Shown here piece after piece: positions 1-9,499 of a stretch of 64,000 nt of DNA (its first letter is position 1; each line of letters begins with the position of its first letter). The notes under the pieces were generated by a model. It made no database searches and had not been told where the DNA came from. It saw only the letters and a program-made list of their open reading frames with translations. The translations under genes and the position numbers were made by a program. Source of the stretch: Onishia taeanensis (GTDB lineage Bacteria > Pseudomonadota > Gammaproteobacteria > Pseudomonadales > Halomonadaceae); the NCBI RefSeq assembly GCF_003268885.1, contig NZ_QLSX01000009.1, forward strand, positions 62,001 through 126,000. The letters run 5' to 3'.

Positions 1-875
1 GCCAGCACATGCGCGACGAAGTGTCGGACCTTGGCGAGTTCGCCGAGCGGTTCGGGATAGACTAAATAGTAGGCATCGTGGCTGTGCAGGGTGTGGGGCC
101 ACGCCAGACGAAGGCGGCCGGCGGCGAGTTCCTCTTCGACCAGAAAGCGCGGCACCAGGGCGAGGCCGCCCTCTGCCATCACCGTGCGGATCAGCATCTG
201 GAAGGTCTCGAAGCGGCTTCCGTGATAGCTGCGGGCGGTGGCAACACCCTGGTCGGCAAACCAGCGGTGCCAGGCATCCGGGCGGGTAGACAGGTGCAGC
301 AGGTGACATCCGGCCAGATCCGAGGCCGCCCCTAGCCGCGTACGAGCGAGATAGGCCGGCGCCCCCACCGCCACCACGTCCTCGTCGAACAGCTTGTGGC
401 ACTCCAGATTGGGCCAGCGGCCGTGGCCATGGAAGAAGGCCACGTCGATGTCCTGCTCCTCCAGGTCAAAGGCCTGGACCCGGTCGGTGATGTTCAGGCG
501 GATATGCGGATGAGCGCCGAAAAACGCCGGCAGGTGAGCACTCAGCCAATGGCTGCCGAAAGTCGGCAGGGTCGCCACCTTGAGCATCTCGCCATGACCG
601 CTGTAGGTCATGATGGCGTTCGCCGACATCTCGATCTGGGCGAGAATCTTGCGCACCTCGGTCAGGTACAGCGAGCCCTCCGGGGTGAGCACCAGCGTAC
701 GACGCACCCGCCGGAACAGCTTGTGCTGCAGATAGTCCTCCAGCTGGGCGACCTGTTTGCTGACCGCGCTCTGGGTCAGGCTCAGTTCTTCGGCGGCACG
801 GGTGAAGCTCATGTGCCGCGCCGCCGTCTCAAAGCACTGCATGGTGGTCGTCGAGGGCAGGTGGCGTGCCGTCAT
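1..875 (-). CDS. LysR-family transcriptional regulator (3' end cut by window edge)
   Basis: Reading the minus strand from an ATG gives 291 open codons with no stop before the window edge, so only the last few residues can be missing (family length about 300). The N-terminus has the LysR winged HTH: FTRAAEELSLTQSAVSKQVAQL at about residues 24-45, followed by a LysR substrate-binding domain of the GcvA/AmpR-like group (PEGSLYLTEV, then KVATLPTFGSHWL). It is divergent from the aminotransferase-hglS pair; the 241-bp gap contains an ACGGG-N10-CCCGT dyad that could be an operator. By position it probably controls that pair, perhaps in response to a lysine-derived acid. The family call is sure; the target is inferred. 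Confidence 0.9.
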   Translation of the reverse strand, partial: MTARHLPSTTTMQCFETAARHMSFTRAAEELSLTQSAVSKQVAQLEDYLQHKLFRRVRRTLVLTPEGSLYLTEVRKILAQIEMSANAIMTYSGHGEMLKVATLPTFGSHWLSAHLPAFFGAHPHIRLNITDRVQAFDLEEQDIDVAFFHGHGRWPNLECHKLFDEDVVAVGAPAYLARTRLGAASDLAGCHLLHLSTRPDAWHRWFADQGVATARSYHGSRFETFQMLIRTVMAEGGLALVPRFLVEEELAAGRLRLAWPHTLHSHDAYYLVYPEPLGELAKVRHFVAHVL

Positions 876-1116
876 GTCTCGGCTCTCGGGAAAATCGCCA
901 TTCTAGCCAATTCCAACGCCTGATGCTCCGCCAGTGAGGAAGTAAAACATTCCCCACGGGCATTCACCTACCCGTCATCGCGGCACTTTTCTTGCCGACA
1001 CCACTCAATGCATGAATTCTGGGAATGGGTTAGGCGTTTTTTTTCGTTTGAAGCCTCACCGGCGCCCTGCTTTCATCCTCGGCATATCGACTCTTGATGA
1101 ATCACAGGAACCGTCC

Positions 1117-2364
1117 ATGAATCTTCCTCACGTCAGTGGCTCGCTGGGCATCGTGCATCCCCTCTGTATCGAGCGAGGGCGCAACGCCGAGGTCTGGGAC
1201 GAACAGGGCCGGCGCTATATCGACTTCATTGGCGGTATCGGCGTGCTCAATCTGGGTCATGGCCATCCGGCCGTGGTCGAGGCGGTCAAGGCGCAGGTCG
1301 AGACGCTCATGCACTCGGCCTTCAACGCGCTGCCACATCGCGGCTATCTGCAGGTGGTCGAGGCCCTGGACCGCTTCGTGCCGGTCGACTATTCACTGTC
1401 CTGCATGCTGACCAATAGTGGCGCCGAGGCCACCGAGAACGCCCTCAAGGTGGCGCGTGCCGCCACCGGCCGGCAGGCGGTGATCGCCTTCGACGACGGC
1501 TTCCATGGGCGAACCCTGGCGGCGCTCAACCTCAACGGCAAGGTCAAGCCCTACAAGGCACGGCTCGGTGCCCTGCCGGGACCGGTGTTTCATCTGCCGT
1601 TTCCCAGCCGCGACGGCGGCGTGAAGGCAGAAGAGGCTCTGGCGGCCCTGACCCGACTGTTCGAGGTGGAGATACCCAGCGACGAGGTGGCAGCGATCAT
1701 CGTCGAGCCGGTGCAGGGAGAAGGCGGTTTCCGCCTGCTCGACGCCGACTTCGCCGCCCGACTACGGGCGCTGTGCGATGAACACGGCATCGTGCTGATC
1801 ATCGACGAGATCCAGTCCGGCTTCGGTCGCACCGGCAAGCGCTTCGCCTTTTCCCACCTGGGCATCGAGCCCGACCTGCTGCTGATGGGCAAGAGCATGG
1901 CGGCAGGCCTGCCGCTGGCCGCCGTGGTAGGCAAGCCGGCGCTGATGAACGCCCTGCCCAAGGGCGGGCTGGGTGGCACCTATTCGGGCAACGCCGTGGC
2001 CTGTACTGCCGCCAAGACGGTCATGAATCTGATGGACGAATCACGACTTCGCCAGTGGGGCGAGGCCCAGGAGGCCGCGATCGTCGAGGCCCATCAAGGC
2101 TGGTGCGAGCGCTTTGCGATGGTGGGCGCCCTGACCGGGGTTGGCGCCATGCGCGGCATCGTCTTCGAAGACACCGAGAACGCCACGGGCGCCGAGCATC
2201 TCGCGGCGCTGCTGGCCGCCGGGCGCGAGGCGGGCGTGCTGCTGATGCCTAGCGGGCGGCGGCGCAACGTGCTGCGCCTGCTGGCACCGCTGACCACCGA
2301 ACCCGAGGTGCTGGACGAGGGCCTGGCGTGTGTCACCCGCGCCCTGGAGACATTGAGCCCATAA
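1117..2364 (+). CDS. Class III PLP aminotransferase, probable 2-aminoadipate (or 4-aminobutyrate) transaminase
   Basis: A 415-residue fold-type I aminotransferase of the GabT/ArgD/acetylornithine group. Visible are the substrate-domain start GGIGVLNLGHGHP, the cofactor-binding TNSGAEATENALKVAR, the PLP Asp in IIDEIQSGFGRTG, and the Schiff-base lysine in LLMGKSMAAGLPL. The ATG used has an AGGAA ribosome site 8 bases upstream; the frame is open 35 codons further upstream, but that extension looks like leader. It is followed 121 bases later by hglS. Enzymes of this type in Pseudomonas putida convert 2-aminoadipate to 2-oxoadipate, the substrate of HglS, so 2-aminoadipate is the likely amino donor here. 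A GABA or 5-aminovalerate role cannot be excluded from sequence. Confidence 0.85.
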   Translation: MNLPHVSGSLGIVHPLCIERGRNAEVWDEQGRRYIDFIGGIGVLNLGHGHPAVVEAVKAQVETLMHSAFNALPHRGYLQVVEALDRFVPVDYSLSCMLTNSGAEATENALKVARAATGRQAVIAFDDGFHGRTLAALNLNGKVKPYKARLGALPGPVFHLPFPSRDGGVKAEEALAALTRLFEVEIPSDEVAAIIVEPVQGEGGFRLLDADFAARLRALCDEHGIVLIIDEIQSGFGRTGKRFAFSHLGIEPDLLLMGKSMAAGLPLAAVVGKPALMNALPKGGLGGTYSGNAVACTAAKTVMNLMDESRLRQWGEAQEAAIVEAHQGWCERFAMVGALTGVGAMRGIVFEDTENATGAEHLAALLAAGREAGVLLMPSGRRRNVLRLLAPLTTEPEVLDEGLACVTRALETLSP

Positions 2365-2485
2365 CCGCTCGACGAGAAGCCATTCGATCTCAACAGCTTG
2401 ATTTGTGGTTCACAGGAGGGCTGAAACGGGCCCTCTTTATCGACCTAGCTTACGATGTTCAACATATATCCACGGAGACATGAAG

Positions 2486-3859
2486 ATGTCGACTACTTCC
2501 CTCGTTTCTCCCGATGACATTCGCGACCGCTTTTCGAAGGCGATGTCGGCCATGTACCAGGCCGAGGTGCCCCAGTACGAGACGCTGCTCGAACTGGTCG
2601 AAGAGGTGAATCGCGAGACCCTCGAACGAGACAGCGCACTCGCCGAGCGGCTTGCCGCCCATGACGAGCTGAATCGTCTCGGGGTCGAACGCCATGGCGC
2701 CATTCGCGTCGGCACCGCAGAAGAGCTTGCCATGCTGCGCCGGCTGTTCGCGGTGATGGGCATGCACCCGGTCGGTTACTACGATCTCTCCGAGGCCGGG
2801 GTCCCGGTACATTCCACCGCCTTCCGTCCTATCGACGATGCCGCCCTTTCTCGTAACCCCTTCCGGGTCTTCACGTCGCTGCTGCGCCTGGAGCTGATCG
2901 AGAGCCCCACGCTTCGCGAACGGGCCGCGTCCATCCTTGCCGAGCGCGACATTTTCACCGCCGGCGCCCGGGAGTTGATCGCGCTCAGCGAATCTCAGGG
3001 CGGGCTCAGCGACGAGCAGGCCGACCGCTTCGTGGCCGAGGCACTGGAGACCTTTCGCTGGCACCGAGATGCCACCGTGGACCTAGACACCTACGAGGCG
3101 CTGCACGCCGAGCACCGGCTGATCGCCGATGTGGTCTGCTTCCGTGGCCCGCACATCAATCACCTGACACCGCGCACCCTGGATATCGATGAAGTCCAGA
3201 AGCGCATGCCGGCCGCCGGCATGAACGCCAAGGAAGTCATCGAGGGGCCGCCCCGCCGTCACTGCCCGATCCTGCTGCGCCAGACCAGTTTCAAGGCCCT
3301 CGAGGAACCGACTCATTTCAAGGGTGAGCGTCAGGGGACCCACACCGCCCGCTTCGGCGAGATCGAACAGCGCGGCGTGGCGCTGACCGGCAAGGGTCGA
3401 GCGCTCTATGATCGCCTGCTTGGCGCCTCCCGGGACAAGACCCAAGGGCTCGCCAACGAAGCCCACCAGCAGGCGCTGGCCGAGGTATTCGCCGAGTTCC
3501 CGGATGATGATGCGACCCTGCGCCGCGAGGAACTGGCTTTCTTCGAGTACCGCCTCACCGACGCCGGGCACGCCGCCGATGCAGGCCATGAAACAGACCT
3601 GGACGCGCTTATCGCCCAGGGTCTGGTCACGGCTCGGCCAATCACCTATGAGGACTTCCTGCCAGTCAGTGCGGCGGGCATCTTCCAGTCAAACCTCGGC
3701 GGCACGCAGAACGACGCCTGTGCCGGCCACGCCAACAAGGGAGCTTTCGAAGCCGCCTTGGGCGCCACCGTCACCGATGAGCTCACCCTCTACGCTGAGC
3801 GAGAGATCGCTTCCAAGGAAAGAGTGCTGAAGACCCTGGGGCGCGCCACGGCAGACTGA
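2486..3859 (+). CDS. hglS: 2-oxoadipate dioxygenase/decarboxylase (DUF1338, HglS family)
   Basis: A 457-residue protein of the DUF1338/HglS family, non-haem Fe(II) enzymes that convert 2-oxoadipate to D-2-hydroxyglutarate late in bacterial lysine catabolism. Counting from the second of two adjacent ATGs, which has GGAG 8 bases upstream, the metal ligands reported for the P. putida enzyme fall at the same numbers: His70, His226 and Glu294. Arg74, the substrate-carboxylate arginine, is also in place (ERHGAIRVGT, RGPHINHLTPR, ARFGEIEQRG). This agreement supports both function and start; the other ATG is 6 bases upstream. It lies directly after the aminotransferase that would supply its substrate. 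Confidence 0.93.
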   Translation: MSTTSLVSPDDIRDRFSKAMSAMYQAEVPQYETLLELVEEVNRETLERDSALAERLAAHDELNRLGVERHGAIRVGTAEELAMLRRLFAVMGMHPVGYYDLSEAGVPVHSTAFRPIDDAALSRNPFRVFTSLLRLELIESPTLRERAASILAERDIFTAGARELIALSESQGGLSDEQADRFVAEALETFRWHRDATVDLDTYEALHAEHRLIADVVCFRGPHINHLTPRTLDIDEVQKRMPAAGMNAKEVIEGPPRRHCPILLRQTSFKALEEPTHFKGERQGTHTARFGEIEQRGVALTGKGRALYDRLLGASRDKTQGLANEAHQQALAEVFAEFPDDDATLRREELAFFEYRLTDAGHAADAGHETDLDALIAQGLVTARPITYEDFLPVSAAGIFQSNLGGTQNDACAGHANKGAFEAALGATVTDELTLYAEREIASKERVLKTLGRATAD

Positions 3860-3924
3860 AGAAGGGTAATCTTGCCCACCAACAGTGGACACCCGTTAAG
3901 GTATTACACTCAGCGAGGTGACCC

Positions 3925-4224
3925 ATGGCAAAGCAAGCTACCCCGATGAAGAAGACCCGTGCCCGTTACTCCGATGCCTACCGCGAGGAAGCTCTTGCCC
4001 TCGCTGACCGAGTGGGCACTGCCGCTGCCGCCCGTGAGCTGGGCTTGCAGCCCAGCCAGCTCTATCAATGGCGCGCCAAGGCCCAGCAGAAGAAGAACAC
4101 CTCCGAGCGCGAGCAATCGCTGGCTGATGAGAACGCTAGACTTAAGCGGCAACTCGCTGAAATGTCAGAGGAACTGGCCATAACAAAAAACGCCGCGGTA
4201 TACTTTTCGAAGAGCCTGGAGTGA
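3925..4224 (+). CDS. IS3-family transposase OrfA
   Basis: A 99-residue protein with the IS3 OrfA layout: a basic N-terminus, a helix-turn-helix (YREEALALADRVGTAAAARELG, then PSQLYQWRAK) and a leucine-zipper-like coiled coil (ADENARLKRQLAEMSEELAITKN). Near its end, A-AAA-AAC at 4185-4191 is a classical -1 slippery heptamer in the correct phase to continue into the orfB frame (RRGILFEEPG). That is how IS3 elements make the OrfAB fusion transposase. The downstream gene is broken, so this is an inactive leftover, although orfA alone can still be made. Confidence 0.85.
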   Translation: MAKQATPMKKTRARYSDAYREEALALADRVGTAAAARELGLQPSQLYQWRAKAQQKKNTSEREQSLADENARLKRQLAEMSEELAITKNAAVYFSKSLE

Positions 4225-4681
4225 AGTCCGCCTTCCATCCAGCAGCATCGCCAGGCATTCAGCACCCAGCATATGTACACCGTGCTCGGTGTGGCACGCA
4301 GCGGCTACGACACCTGGCGACAGCGTGGTGGCAAACCGTCCCCGCGGCGCCGTCAGCAGGCCATCACCGACCAGCGTTTGGCTGAGGCCTTTAAGCACGG
4401 CAAGGAGCGCTCAGGCGCCCCTAGACTGACCCACGACCTGAACGATGCTGGGATCGCCATCTGCCGCAATACCGTGGCTGCAAGCCTCCTGCGGCAGAAT
4501 CTGCGGGCGAAAGCGGCTCGCCAGTACCAGGCCACCACAAACTCACGGCATGGACTGCCGGTGGCCCCCAACCTGCTGCTGCAGGACTTTACCGCCGGTG
4601 CGCCAAACCAGAAATGGGTCGGCGACATCACCTACCTGGCGACTGGTGAAGTCCACAATATGATCGATAGCATGGGGGCTT
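4221..4681 (+). pseudogene. IS3-family transposase OrfB, truncated and frameshifted
   Basis: The reading frame entered from orfA by -1 slippage (VKSAF) is lost after about five codons. The family sequence continues one frame over as IQQHRQAF and then MYTVLGVARSGYDTWRQRGG. One extra C near 4235 would explain this. The protein runs through the HTH_21 region and the first catalytic block (QKWVGDITYLATGE, containing the first Asp of DDE). It then stops matching at about 4650, before the second Asp and the Glu. It is therefore doubly inactivated, by an indel and by a 3' truncation next to trkA. Confidence 0.8.
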
Positions 4682-6073
4682 TTAGCCAGGCAGTCCATTG
4701 TCAAAAAAAGTCAGACCGACCTGGAACAAGCGCTCCACGTCACGTATGCGGCGCTTATCAATCATGAACAGGATCACATGGTCGCCGGATTCCACCATCA
4801 CGGCATCGTGGGCGATCAGTACGTCTTTGCCGCGCACCACAGCGCCGATGGTGGTGCCCTGGGGCAGGTTGATCTCGCCGATGGCGCGGCCAACCACCTT
4901 CGATGACTGGGTATCACCGTGGGCGATGGCCTCGATGGCCTCGGCGGCACCCCGACGCAGCGAGTGGACGTTGACGATGTCGCCCCGCCGCACGTGGGTC
5001 AGCAGGCTGCCGATGGTCGCCTGCTGGGGGGAGATGGCGATGTCGATCTCGCCGCCTTGCACCAGGTCCACGTAGGCGGCGTTGTTGATCAGCGTCAGCA
5101 CCTTCCTGGCGCCCATGCGTTTGGCCAGCATCGACGACATGATGTTGACCTCCTCGTCGTTGGTCAGGGCGCAGAAGATGTCGCAGTCCTCGATGTTCTC
5201 CTCCTCAAGCAGCCGCTTGGAGGTGGCGCTGCCGTGTAGCACCACGGTGCGGTCGAGGTGCTCGGAGAGCTGGGTGCAGCGGTGGAGGTTGTGCTCGATG
5301 ATCTTGATTTGGTGGCTGTGTTCCAGATGCTCGGCGAGGCGCTCGCCGATGCTGCCGCCGCCGGCGATCATCACTCGGCGGAAGTCACGATCAAGGCGGC
5401 GCAGTTCACTCATCACCGAGCGGATATCGCGACGAGCAGCGAGAAAGAAGACCTCGTCATCAGCCTCGATGACGGTATCGCCACGGGGGATGATCGGCCG
5501 GTCTTTCCGGTAGATGGCCGCCACTCGGGTATCGACGCTAGGCATATGGCGGCGCAGGAAGCCCAGTTCCTGGCCCACCAGCGGGCCACCGTATATCGCC
5601 CGCACCGCCACCAGTTGCACCAAGCCGCCAGCGAACTCCAGCACCTGCAGCGCGCCGGGGTGCTCGATCAACCGGCGGATATAGTCGGTGACCACCTGCT
5701 CGGGACTGATCAGCACATCGATAGGCACCGCATCGTGGGCGAACAGCCTCTTGCGGGTCAGGTAGGCGGTGGCGCGTACCCGGGCGATCTTGGTGGGGGT
5801 GTTGAAAAGGTAGTGGGCCACCTGGCAGGCGATCATGTTGACCTCGTCGGAGTTGGTCACCGCGATCAGCATGTCGGCATCCTCGCAGCCCGCCTGGCGC
5901 AACACCATTGGGTAGGAGCCGGCCCCGGAGACCGTGCGGATGTCCAGGCGGGTATGTAGCTCTTGTAGGCGCTTACCGTCGGTGTCCACCACCGTGATAT
6001 CGTTCTCTTCTCGGGCCAGATGCTCGGCTAGGGTTCCGCCGACCTGGCCGGCGCCGAGGATGATGATCTTCAT
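4682..6073 (-). CDS. trkA: Trk potassium uptake NAD-binding regulator TrkA
   Basis: A 463-residue cytoplasmic subunit that gates TrkH-type K+ channels by binding NAD(H)/nucleotides. It has the two tandem RCK units of full-length TrkA: a first Rossmann fold ([19 protein letters not shown]) and a second ([19 protein letters not shown]), each followed by a TrkA-C domain. The start ATG overlaps the kdpE stop as ATGA, so it is translationally coupled to the Kdp two-component genes. This is unusual, as in many gammaproteobacteria trkA follows rsmB. The last residues (after VGLTFF) extend slightly past the Escherichia coli end (458 aa) and abut the IS3 remnant, so the final codons may have been altered by that insertion or deletion. 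Confidence 0.95.
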   Translation of the reverse strand: MKIIILGAGQVGGTLAEHLAREENDITVVDTDGKRLQELHTRLDIRTVSGAGSYPMVLRQAGCEDADMLIAVTNSDEVNMIACQVAHYLFNTPTKIARVRATAYLTRKRLFAHDAVPIDVLISPEQVVTDYIRRLIEHPGALQVLEFAGGLVQLVAVRAIYGGPLVGQELGFLRRHMPSVDTRVAAIYRKDRPIIPRGDTVIEADDEVFFLAARRDIRSVMSELRRLDRDFRRVMIAGGGSIGERLAEHLEHSHQIKIIEHNLHRCTQLSEHLDRTVVLHGSATSKRLLEEENIEDCDIFCALTNDEEVNIMSSMLAKRMGARKVLTLINNAAYVDLVQGGEIDIAISPQQATIGSLLTHVRRGDIVNVHSLRRGAAEAIEAIAHGDTQSSKVVGRAIGEINLPQGTTIGAVVRGKDVLIAHDAVMVESGDHVILFMIDKRRIRDVERLFQVGLTFFDNGLPG

Positions 6074-6816
6074 GATAAGCGTTCCGTATTAGCGGTCGTC
6101 TCACCGGCTTCATCGGGTTCGACCAACAGGCGATAGCCTACGCCGGCTTCGGTTTGAAGGAGGTGGGCGGATTGAATGTTATCCCCCAATTTCGTCCTAA
6201 GACGACTCACGACAACCCTCAGGTAGTGAATGTCATCGGCATGGGTCGGGCCCCAAATTTCCCGCAGTAGCTGAGTTTGGGTCACCATACGGCCGGCATG
6301 ACGACAGAGACGCTCGAGAAGAGCATACTCCTTGGGAGTTAAGTGGACCTTTTCATCACCGCGCAGTACTAGGCGCTTGTTCAGGTCGATGGTCAACGAG
6401 CCCTGGCGAAACAACATGGCTAATGATTCGCCGCTTTGACTGGCTCGAAACCGCAGCAGTCTTCTGACTCTGGCCAGCAGCTCCTGGATCCCGAAAGGTT
6501 TGGTGACATAGTCATTTGCGCCATTATCTAGAGCACGTACCTTCTCATCTTCCCGCTCGCGCACTGAGACCACGATCACTGGCACGCCGCTCTGGGCACG
6601 CAGTGCTTCGAGCACCTCCTGGCCATCGAGGTCAGGAAGGCCCAAGTCCAGCAGCACCAGGTCGGGGGAGCACTGCACGGCCTTCTGCAACCCTTCGCTG
6701 CCCGTCTCGGCCTCCACCACATCGAATCCCTGGGATGCCAGACTGATACGCAGGAAACGTCTGATTTGCCGTTCATCATCAATCACTAAGATCCGACCTA
6801 TCGACCCGTTACCCAT
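6070..6816 (-). CDS. kdpE: Response regulator KdpE (OmpR family)
   Basis: A 248-residue two-domain regulator. The receiver domain has the acidic pair Asp13-Asp14 and the phospho-acceptor Asp57 ([13 protein letters not shown]), and the switch Lys in NDYVTKPFG. The C-terminal OmpR-type winged helix includes [21 protein letters not shown] and [15 protein letters not shown]. The chosen ATG (MGNGSIG) has a GGAGGG ribosome site and overlaps the kdpD stop by eight bases. An upstream in-frame ATG lies inside kdpD and has a poorer site. It is expected to activate kdpFABC on phosphorylation by KdpD, through the tandem repeat upstream of kdpF, and is followed by overlapping trkA. Confidence 0.95.
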   Translation of the reverse strand: MGNGSIGRILVIDDERQIRRFLRISLASQGFDVVEAETGSEGLQKAVQCSPDLVLLDLGLPDLDGQEVLEALRAQSGVPVIVVSVREREDEKVRALDNGANDYVTKPFGIQELLARVRRLLRFRASQSGESLAMLFRQGSLTIDLNKRLVLRGDEKVHLTPKEYALLERLCRHAGRMVTQTQLLREIWGPTHADDIHYLRVVVSRLRTKLGDNIQSAHLLQTEAGVGYRLLVEPDEAGETTANTERLS

Positions 6817-9487
6817 CGCTTCCCTCCATGTCATTGGGCTCTATGGGTAAGCGGACCTCGATACAGGTGCCCTCTCCAGTTGGGCTGGGTAGGGCACGGA
6901 TTTGGCCACCATGGGCCCCCACCATACCGCGACAAATGGCCAGCCCCAGGCCGCTGCCATGGCGTCCTCGATCGCCTTCCCCTCCAGTGAAGAACATGTC
7001 AAATACTTCCTCCCGGCGTTCGGCAGGAATGCCTGGGCCTTGGTCGATAATCCGTATCCACAGCCATTCATCTTGCACGCCCGCTGTGATGTTCAGGCGC
7101 CCCTTCTTCGGCGAGAAGCGCACGGCGTTGTCGAGGATATTGACAAGAGCCTGCTCGATCAGGGCCGGATGCACATAGAGAAGCGGGAGGTCATGCGGCC
7201 AGTGTCTCACGAGCTCCAATCCCTCCAGTTGAGCCCCCAGACGTTTTACCGCAGCCGCTAGCAAGTCATCGAGCGCTACCCAGTCACGTTCAATCTTGAG
7301 GGTTCCGTGCCCAAGTCGCGTCATATCGAGTAGATTCTGAATATAACGGTTGAGTCGTTCACTCTCTCCAAGAATACCATCAAGCAGCTCATGGCGATCA
7401 GTATCCGTCAATTGTGCCTCCAGCTCACGCAGTGTGCTGGCTGACCCAATGATGGAGGACAGCGGGGTGCGCAAATCGTGGGAGACAGATGCCAGGAGTG
7501 CCGAACGTAGACGTTCATTTTCCTCCGACAAACGCGCGGCACCGAGGTCTTCAACCAATCGTGTGCGCACCAGCGCCATGGCTAGCTGGCTCAACAAGGT
7601 GGTAAGTAACGCCTCCTCCTCAAGCGATAGAGTGGTGTCACGCTGCTCCAGGGCCAGGGCGATGACCCCTAGGACGGCCCCGCGCTCCACAAGTGGCACC
7701 AGCCGCCACCCCTGGCCGCTGAGCGTATCGGTGCCCTTACCGCTGGGCTTGGCATGCTGCCAGCTCCAGCCGGCAGCATGCAGGGCCGTATCCGACAAGA
7801 GAACCGAGGCCGGTTCTGCCTGACTAACCTGCACGCCATTAGCGCCGGGTGTGCGCTGCAGAAAGGCTACTGGCACATTCAACCATCGCTCTAGCGTCTT
7901 GAGACCGACCTGGCGGACACTTTCATAGTCGGTGGCGACCGATAATGCCTGCACATATTCCAGCAGGCGGTGCGTCTGGTCCCGGCTTTCGCGCAAGGCC
8001 AACAGTCGGCGACGACCTCTCCCCGCAAGTTGTCCGACCGTTACCGCTACCGCCAGGAAGAAGACCACGGTCAACAGCTGGTCTTGCTCGACCATCACCA
8101 GTGTCAGCCTAGGCTCGGTAAAGAAGAAATTGAAAGCTAGAAAACCCAACAGCGCGCTGAGCATGGCCGCCCCAGTCCCCGCCAGCGCTGCGCTGACTAG
8201 GACGGCACCAAGAAACAGCAGCGACAGGTCAGCCAGCGACAGCCAGTTCTCAACGCTTAGCGCAAGCCCCAGGAAGGCCAGTGTGCTCCCGAAGGCGATT
8301 GCGCTGGCGGGAAAGCTGACGTGAAAGGGCCTATGCCGTGGATACCAGCGCGGGCGCCGCTCCGCCTCGGCCACCACCACCAGGTCGAAGACTCCGCCGC
8401 TCGTTAGAAGACGCCGGGCGAGAGGGCGACGCCAGAACCGCCAACCCGAAGGGCGCGACCGTCCAACCATCAGGGTGGTCACATTATGTTGGCGTGCGTA
8501 ATCTAGAAGCTCCTGCAGGCGATCCTGTCCGTACAGGCGGCGTGCTTCACCTCCCAGCCGGGAGACCAAGGCAAAGGCCTGTTCGGTCGCGAGACGACGT
8601 TCAGGTGCATCATGTCCGCGGTCGACATAGACGGCGCGCCAAGTCGCTCGGCGACGTTCGGCCAATCGGTGGGCGGCGCGAATCAGTGCCGCGTCCTCGC
8701 TGCCTCCGCTCAGCGCCACCAGCAGGTGCGGTCGCACCGGCCAGGGCCCCGGTTTAGCGCTGGCTCCCATGGCATCGCGCACGTCAGAGTCCACACGCTC
8801 TGCCATGGTTTGCAGCGCCAACTCTCGCAGCGCATTCAGATTGGGTTCGCTGAAATAGCCATCCATGGCTGCTCGCGCCTGCTCCGGCACATAGACCTTG
8901 CCCTGGCGGAGACGCTCCAGCAGTTCGTCCGGCGTGAGATCGACCAGCGAGATATCACGGGCCCGCTCCAGCAATGCATCAGGTACGGTTTCCCGCATCC
9001 TCACGCTAGTGATGCGCGCTACCGCATCATTGAGGCTTTCTATGTGCTGCACATTGACGGTAGTCCAGACATCGATACCGGCGTCCAGCAATTCCTCGAT
9101 GTCTTGATAGCGACGCGAATGGCGACTGCCCGGTATGTTGCGATGAGCAAGCTCGTCCACTAACAGGATCCTTGGGTGTCGTGCCAGGGCCGCGTCCAGA
9201 TCGAACTCTTCGAAGGTGCGTCCATGATGGGTCAGCTGGGCCAATGGCAAGCGCGGCAGCCCTTCGCACAGGGCTTCGGTTTGTACACGGCCATGGGATT
9301 CGGCGATGCCAATGACCACATCGTCGCCTGCGGAGGCACGCTCCCTGGCGGCGCACAACATGGTGTAAGTCTTTCCGACGCCAGGCGCGGCTCCCAGAAA
9401 AACACGCAAAGAACCGCGCGCCTCGCGCCGCGCGGTTTGTTTGAGCAGGGCATCCGGATCAGGGCGCCGCTCGGCATCAGAGCTCAT
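6809..9487 (-). CDS. kdpD: Sensor histidine kinase KdpD
   Basis: An 892-residue inner-membrane K+/turgor sensor with the full KdpD layout. There is an N-terminal cytoplasmic KdpD domain with Walker A (GAAPGVGKT, residues 32-40) and a Usp-like domain (HLLVALSGGSEDAALIRAA). Four clustered membrane helices (DUF4118) follow around FGSTLAFLGLALSVENWL to FFLAVAVTVGQLAG, then a GAF-like region, HisKA with His670 (SVSHDLRTPLSS) and HATPase_c (NILDNAVRFSP, GSGLGLAICRGMV). The ATG chosen has GGGAGGT just upstream; an ATG four codons earlier overlaps the kdpC stop. It lies between kdpC and kdpE in one operon. Confidence 0.96.
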   Translation of the reverse strand: MSSDAERRPDPDALLKQTARREARGSLRVFLGAAPGVGKTYTMLCAARERASAGDDVVIGIAESHGRVQTEALCEGLPRLPLAQLTHHGRTFEEFDLDAALARHPRILLVDELAHRNIPGSRHSRRYQDIEELLDAGIDVWTTVNVQHIESLNDAVARITSVRMRETVPDALLERARDISLVDLTPDELLERLRQGKVYVPEQARAAMDGYFSEPNLNALRELALQTMAERVDSDVRDAMGASAKPGPWPVRPHLLVALSGGSEDAALIRAAHRLAERRRATWRAVYVDRGHDAPERRLATEQAFALVSRLGGEARRLYGQDRLQELLDYARQHNVTTLMVGRSRPSGWRFWRRPLARRLLTSGGVFDLVVVAEAERRPRWYPRHRPFHVSFPASAIAFGSTLAFLGLALSVENWLSLADLSLLFLGAVLVSAALAGTGAAMLSALLGFLAFNFFFTEPRLTLVMVEQDQLLTVVFFLAVAVTVGQLAGRGRRRLLALRESRDQTHRLLEYVQALSVATDYESVRQVGLKTLERWLNVPVAFLQRTPGANGVQVSQAEPASVLLSDTALHAAGWSWQHAKPSGKGTDTLSGQGWRLVPLVERGAVLGVIALALEQRDTTLSLEEEALLTTLLSQLAMALVRTRLVEDLGAARLSEENERLRSALLASVSHDLRTPLSSIIGSASTLRELEAQLTDTDRHELLDGILGESERLNRYIQNLLDMTRLGHGTLKIERDWVALDDLLAAAVKRLGAQLEGLELVRHWPHDLPLLYVHPALIEQALVNILDNAVRFSPKKGRLNITAGVQDEWLWIRIIDQGPGIPAERREEVFDMFFTGGEGDRGRHGSGLGLAICRGMVGAHGGQIRALPSPTGEGTCIEVRLPIEPNDMEGSDG

Positions 9488-9499
9488 GGCACCTCCCAT

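Larger units (their letters stand above)
3885..4681 (+). mobile_element. Remnant of an IS3-family insertion sequence
   Basis: The remnant contains an intact orfA, an orfB cut off inside the DDE domain, and no recognisable right end. The left tip is probably near the TGGACACCCG 39 bases before orfA. The right side ends against the stop codon of trkA, so the deletion junction lies at the 3' end of the potassium operon. Loss of most of the catalytic domain means the element cannot move by itself. The exact boundaries are inferred. Confidence 0.75.
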
